The translations under genes were made by a program, and so were the position numbers. Below, piece by piece: positions 41,513 through 44,913 of a stretch of DNA of 44,913 nt (position 1 is its first letter; each line of letters opens with the position of its first letter). The notes under the pieces were generated by a model. That model had not been told where the DNA came from. It searched no databases and worked only from the letters and a program-made list of their open reading frames with translations. Location: positions 1 to 44,913 of the forward strand of contig CAJLYG010000004.1 of the NCBI GenBank assembly GCA_905210845.1. The letters run 5' to 3'. Origin of the DNA: an uncultured Prevotella sp. GTDB lineage: Bacteria; Bacteroidota; Bacteroidia; Bacteroidales; Bacteroidaceae.

Positions 41513-44500
41513 TTAGAATGTGACATTAAGGCCGAAAGAGTAAACGGTAGGAGAAGGATAACGACCATTATCCAAACCGTACACATAGCCATTGGAATCA
41601 GCCGTGGAGGCTCCGACTTCTGGGTCGTATCCATCATAGCCAGTGATGGTCCACAGATTCTGAAGGTTGGCATATACACGTACATTTTCTATATGCCATT
41701 TCTGGATCAGCGACTTAGGCAAGGTATAACCCAAGGTGATATTCTTGATGCGCAAGTAAGAGCCATCCTCTACATAGCGGTCACTCGTACGGATATTGTT
41801 GTTCGGGTCGTTGATATGAACAGCAGGAAGACCGGTAGGATTGACGACCTGCACGTTGTCAATGTCATCGTACCAATGCCATACCGTACCGGAATTATGC
41901 CCAACATAGCCATTGGAATAATCCTTGTTCGCATCAATCGGGGTGATAACGGATCGGTTCAGGACTGACGCAGCCTGGTTAGTCCATACTGTTTTCATGC
42001 CATCCAGTTTCATCCGCATGTAATTGTATACCTTATTGCCAACAGAGCCATTGACGAAAATTTGGAGATCGAAGTTCTTGTAACGGAAGGTATTCGTCCA
42101 TCCGAAGGTGTACTTAGGCATTGGATTACCGATATAAGTACGGTCATTCTCATCGATCACGCCGTCTCCGTTCAAATCCTTATATTTAATATCGCCCACC
42201 CACACTGTATTATAGTGATTGTAGGAGTTTGATCCTTGATAAGAAACGGGCTTAGGTGACTTCTCTATATCCTCATAGGAAGTATAGACGCCATCGCAAA
42301 CATATCCATAGAATTGGAACAACGGTTGCCCAACATCGCTCTTGCTGACCACATCGCTCCACATTCCATAACCATAGATAGAAGCACTGGAGGTACCGGC
42401 GAGCTTCAGGAGCTTGTTCTTGTTCCATGAAATCTCAAACTCTGAGTCCCAAGAGAAATCCTTTGTGGTAATAGGATGTGCCGTCAGCGTGATCTCAAGA
42501 CCGCGATTGCGGATGGAACCGTAGTTACCCCAAGGGGCTGCGATTGCAGAGCTTGCATTTCCAGACGTTCCCATATAAGACGGCAACTGCATCGGCATCA
42601 ACATATCCTTTGATTCCTTGTTGTAGATATCAACCACCAAGTTCAGCTTATCATGCAAGAAGCCCAAGTCGATACCAAGGTTGGTCTGCTCCTGGCTTTC
42701 CCAATGGACTTCCGGATTGGCAATACGGGAGGGACGGTAGGAAGTGCCCAGACCCGTTGCCATGGTAGACAAGGTGGATGCCCACTTGCCACTGCCGATA
42801 TTGGAGTTACCCGTCTGGCCCCATCCGAAACGAAGTTTACCATTGCTCAGCCATTTGCCTGCGATATTTTGGATGAACTTCTCATTCGAGAAGCGCCATG
42901 CCAAGGCGAAGGAGTGGAAATTTCCCCAACGATGGTCTGGCCCAAAGTTGGAACTACCATCACGACGGAAGGTGTACGTAGCCAGATAACGGTCATCGTA
43001 GTTATAGGTCTCACGCGTAAAGAAAGATGCCATGGAAGCAGTCCCGAAACCTGCGCCGATTTGATAAGAAGAGGCATCGCCCAATGCTGGGTTTTGAATA
43101 GAATTAGAAGGAAGACCTGTGGCATAGGAACTATTATAGTCCCACTTGCTGGTCCAGCATTCCTGACCTAACATGGCTGTGAAACTATGCTTTTGGATGT
43201 TACCTGTATAGGTAAGGTAATTCTTGAACTGCAAGAAGGAACCTGTCGTCTTCTGCAGGCGCATCTCATTTTTCGTCACAGCCCAGTTACCCAAGGAAAT
43301 GGTCGGTTTGAATGTTGAGGCGCGGTCCCAGTTAAAGCTATATCCTAATTCCGTATGCCATACGAGTCCTTTCAAGAAAGTAACCTCGCCATAGACATTG
43401 CCATTCAGCAAATATTTCTTATAGCGGATATCATCCGAAAGAGCCAATGCCACTGGGTTCACGTTGGTGACACCCTGACGGGAAATAGAGGTATAACCGC
43501 CCTCAATGTCATAGATCGGGATATCGGGAGTGGTTGTCAACGCATAACTGATGACGCCCTCGTCCTGGTCGGCTTTCAACAAGCGCTCGTTCGTATGGGC
43601 AAAACTGATATTATACCCTAACTTAAGCCAAGGCTTCAGCTGGGCATCGAGGTTGGCTCGTGCACCATAACGGGAGAAGTTACTCCCAATCAAAGTTCCG
43701 TCCTGGTCCATATAGTTGCCTGAAACATAATATTTCACCTTATCCGTTCCTCCCTGTGCACTCAACTGATGCTGATGCTCAAAGGCGGTGCGGAAGATCG
43801 CATCCTGCCAGTTGGTACCAACGCCCAACAAAGATGGGTCGCTCAAGGCATCATTGGCTGTTGCCTGACCTTGCTTGACCATGTCATTATAGTATTCCGC
43901 AAACTCCCGAAGGTTGAGCATATCAATACGTTTTGACTGGCGTTGCCATGCCATCATCCCGTCATACGAGAACTTGGCATCTCCTGTCTTGCCATGCTTG
44001 GTGGTGATCAGAACAACGCCATTGGCACCTTGTGCACCGTAGATGGCCGTGGCAGAGGCATCCTTCAAGACCTCCATGCTGACAATATCATTCGGGTTAA
44101 TGGTAGACAATGGGGAGACCGTTGACACAGATCCATTGCCTAAAGCATCACCGAGACCCACAGAAGCGCCAGATGAATTGCTGTTGTTCCAGATGACACC
44201 ATCCACGACATAAAGTGGTTCTGCACCTGCATTGATGGTAGCCTGGCCACGGATACGGATCGAAGTGGAGGATCCTGGCGCACCGGAGGTTGACATAGAG
44301 GTGACACCTGCCACACGCCCGGCAAAAGCCTGGTCAAGGTTGGTAATGATAGAACCCTTCATCTTCTTCTCATCCATGCTGCCCGTGGCTCCAGCCAAGT
44401 CGCTTTTCTTCATGGTACCATATCCGACAACCACTACTTCGTTCAAGGTCTGGTTGTCTTGAGCAAGCGTAATTTTATAAGAGGCTTGACTTCCGACCGT

Positions 44501-44797
44501 GATGGTCTTGGTAGCATAGCCCACATAAGAGATTTCGAGGACAGCTCCCTTGGGGGCATTGATAGTAAAGTTGCCGTCAAGGTCGGTGACCGTAGCATTG
44601 TTAGTACCCTTTACTTTCACTGTTGCGCCGATGATAGGTCCCTCGGCATCAGAGACAGTACCCGTAACTTTCTTTGCCTGCTGAACCGCGTTCACGGATT
44701 CAATCGATGCGTCTGCATATACCTGTGGGGGATAAGCCAATCCCAAGGCAGTACATGCGCTCATCAACAGTACAGTTTTCCTTAAATTCAGATTCAT
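41513..44797 (-). CDS. SusC/RagA TonB-dependent transporter (mannan-type PUL)
   Basis: A 1094-residue protein. The N-terminal signal (MNLNLRKTVLLMSACTALGL) ends near YADA. A carboxypeptidase-regulatory-like domain (KKVTGTVSDAEGPIIGATVK onward) leads to TonB-box/plug start NEVVVVGYGTMKKSDLAGAT, plug motif LYVVDGVIWNNSNSSGASVG and a beta-barrel ending SFGLNVTF. There is no STN domain, so the regulator is probably a hybrid two-component or other system lying outside the window. It is the first visible gene of the minus-strand PUL. Confidence 0.95.
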   Translation of the reverse strand: MNLNLRKTVLLMSACTALGLAYPPQVYADASIESVNAVQQAKKVTGTVSDAEGPIIGATVKVKGTNNATVTDLDGNFTINAPKGAVLEISYVGYATKTITVGSQASYKITLAQDNQTLNEVVVVGYGTMKKSDLAGATGSMDEKKMKGSIITNLDQAFAGRVAGVTSMSTSGAPGSSTSIRIRGQATINAGAEPLYVVDGVIWNNSNSSGASVGLGDALGNGSVSTVSPLSTINPNDIVSMEVLKDASATAIYGAQGANGVVLITTKHGKTGDAKFSYDGMMAWQRQSKRIDMLNLREFAEYYNDMVKQGQATANDALSDPSLLGVGTNWQDAIFRTAFEHQHQLSAQGGTDKVKYYVSGNYMDQDGTLIGSNFSRYGARANLDAQLKPWLKLGYNISFAHTNERLLKADQDEGVISYALTTTPDIPIYDIEGGYTSISRQGVTNVNPVALALSDDIRYKKYLLNGNVYGEVTFLKGLVWHTELGYSFNWDRASTFKPTISLGNWAVTKNEMRLQKTTGSFLQFKNYLTYTGNIQKHSFTAMLGQECWTSKWDYNSSYATGLPSNSIQNPALGDASSYQIGAGFGTASMASFFTRETYNYDDRYLATYTFRRDGSSNFGPDHRWGNFHSFALAWRFSNEKFIQNIAGKWLSNGKLRFGWGQTGNSNIGSGKWASTLSTMATGLGTSYRPSRIANPEVHWESQEQTNLGIDLGFLHDKLNLVVDIYNKESKDMLMPMQLPSYMGTSGNASSAIAAPWGNYGSIRNRGLEITLTAHPITTKDFSWDSEFEISWNKNKLLKLAGTSSASIYGYGMWSDVVSKSDVGQPLFQFYGYVCDGVYTSYEDIEKSPKPVSYQGSNSYNHYNTVWVGDIKYKDLNGDGVIDENDRTYIGNPMPKYTFGWTNTFRYKNFDLQIFVNGSVGNKVYNYMRMKLDGMKTVWTNQAASVLNRSVITPIDANKDYSNGYVGHNSGTVWHWYDDIDNVQVVNPTGLPAVHINDPNNNIRTSDRYVEDGSYLRIKNITLGYTLPKSLIQKWHIENVRVYANLQNLWTITGYDGYDPEVGASTADSNGYVYGLDNGRYPSPTVYSFGLNVTF

Positions 44798-44913
44798 ACT
44801 TAAGTACTTTTAGGTTTATTTCTAAATATCCTCAAATCCGCAACTAAGCCCTTCAACGTCCTTCTTGCGTGTACATGTCCTCTCTTACTGAATTAGCAGA
44901 TAAATTGAGGTAG
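44798..44913. other. susC upstream region cut by the window edge
   Basis: 116 bases without a gene. I found no good TTTG-N19-20-TAnnTTTG match on the minus strand; the promoter may lie beyond the edge. Confidence 0.5.

Overview
The window looks like chromosomal DNA from a Bacteroidales species, most likely of the Prevotella group. The evidence is three SusC/SusD pairs, a FecR/ECF-sigma pair, lipoproteins with an acidic +2/+3 surface-export signature, an arginine operon of the Bacteroidetes (N-succinyl) type, and repeated use of the Bacteroidetes housekeeping promoter TTTG-N19/20-TAnnTTTG, which I found upstream of at least five transcription units. The species cannot be fixed from the sequence alone.

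Layout. Bases 1-62 are the 5' end of a 16S rRNA gene on the minus strand, with its promoter near 297-328. Then come a plus-strand pair (Bax-inhibitor-1-like membrane protein and a DUF4923-like lipoprotein, 623-2011), and a gene-free stretch (2057-2771) holding a large imperfect inverted repeat and two copies of an interrupted palindrome. A gutted YhcG/DUF1016 gene follows (2772-3155). From 3286 to 15847 there is a minus-strand polysaccharide utilisation locus (PUL): ECF sigma, FecR anti-sigma, SusC with an STN signalling domain, SusD, a GH89 alpha-N-acetylglucosaminidase, an uncharacterised 788-residue secreted protein and a membrane HGSNAT/NagX-family protein. The last three are tightly coupled. 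Upstream of it lies a separate SusC/SusD pair (16000-20631) with its own promoter and terminator and no enzymes.

From 20925 to 30891 a plus-strand operon carries argR, a GNAT acyltransferase, argG, a small PspC protein, argC, argD, proC, an XRE-cupin regulator, an acyl-CoA synthetase, a 25-codon micro-ORF, an N-succinyl/acetylornithine carbamoyltransferase and a threonine aldolase. It ends in a hairpin shared with convergent kbl. Divergent from kbl is an SDR-type L-threonine 3-dehydrogenase, so the block 29863-33288 is a threonine-to-glycine module.

From 33450 to the right edge is a second PUL on the minus strand, apparently for beta-mannan: SusC, SusD, two surface glycan-binding lipoproteins, a small secreted protein, an intact GH26, and a second GH26-like lipoprotein that has lost both catalytic glutamates. 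The most unusual points are this GH26 pseudoenzyme, the GH89 plus HGSNAT/NagX plus unknown-protein cassette, the inverted-repeat element at 2.2-2.7 kb, and the GNAT/carbamoyltransferase details that bear on the succinylated arginine pathway.
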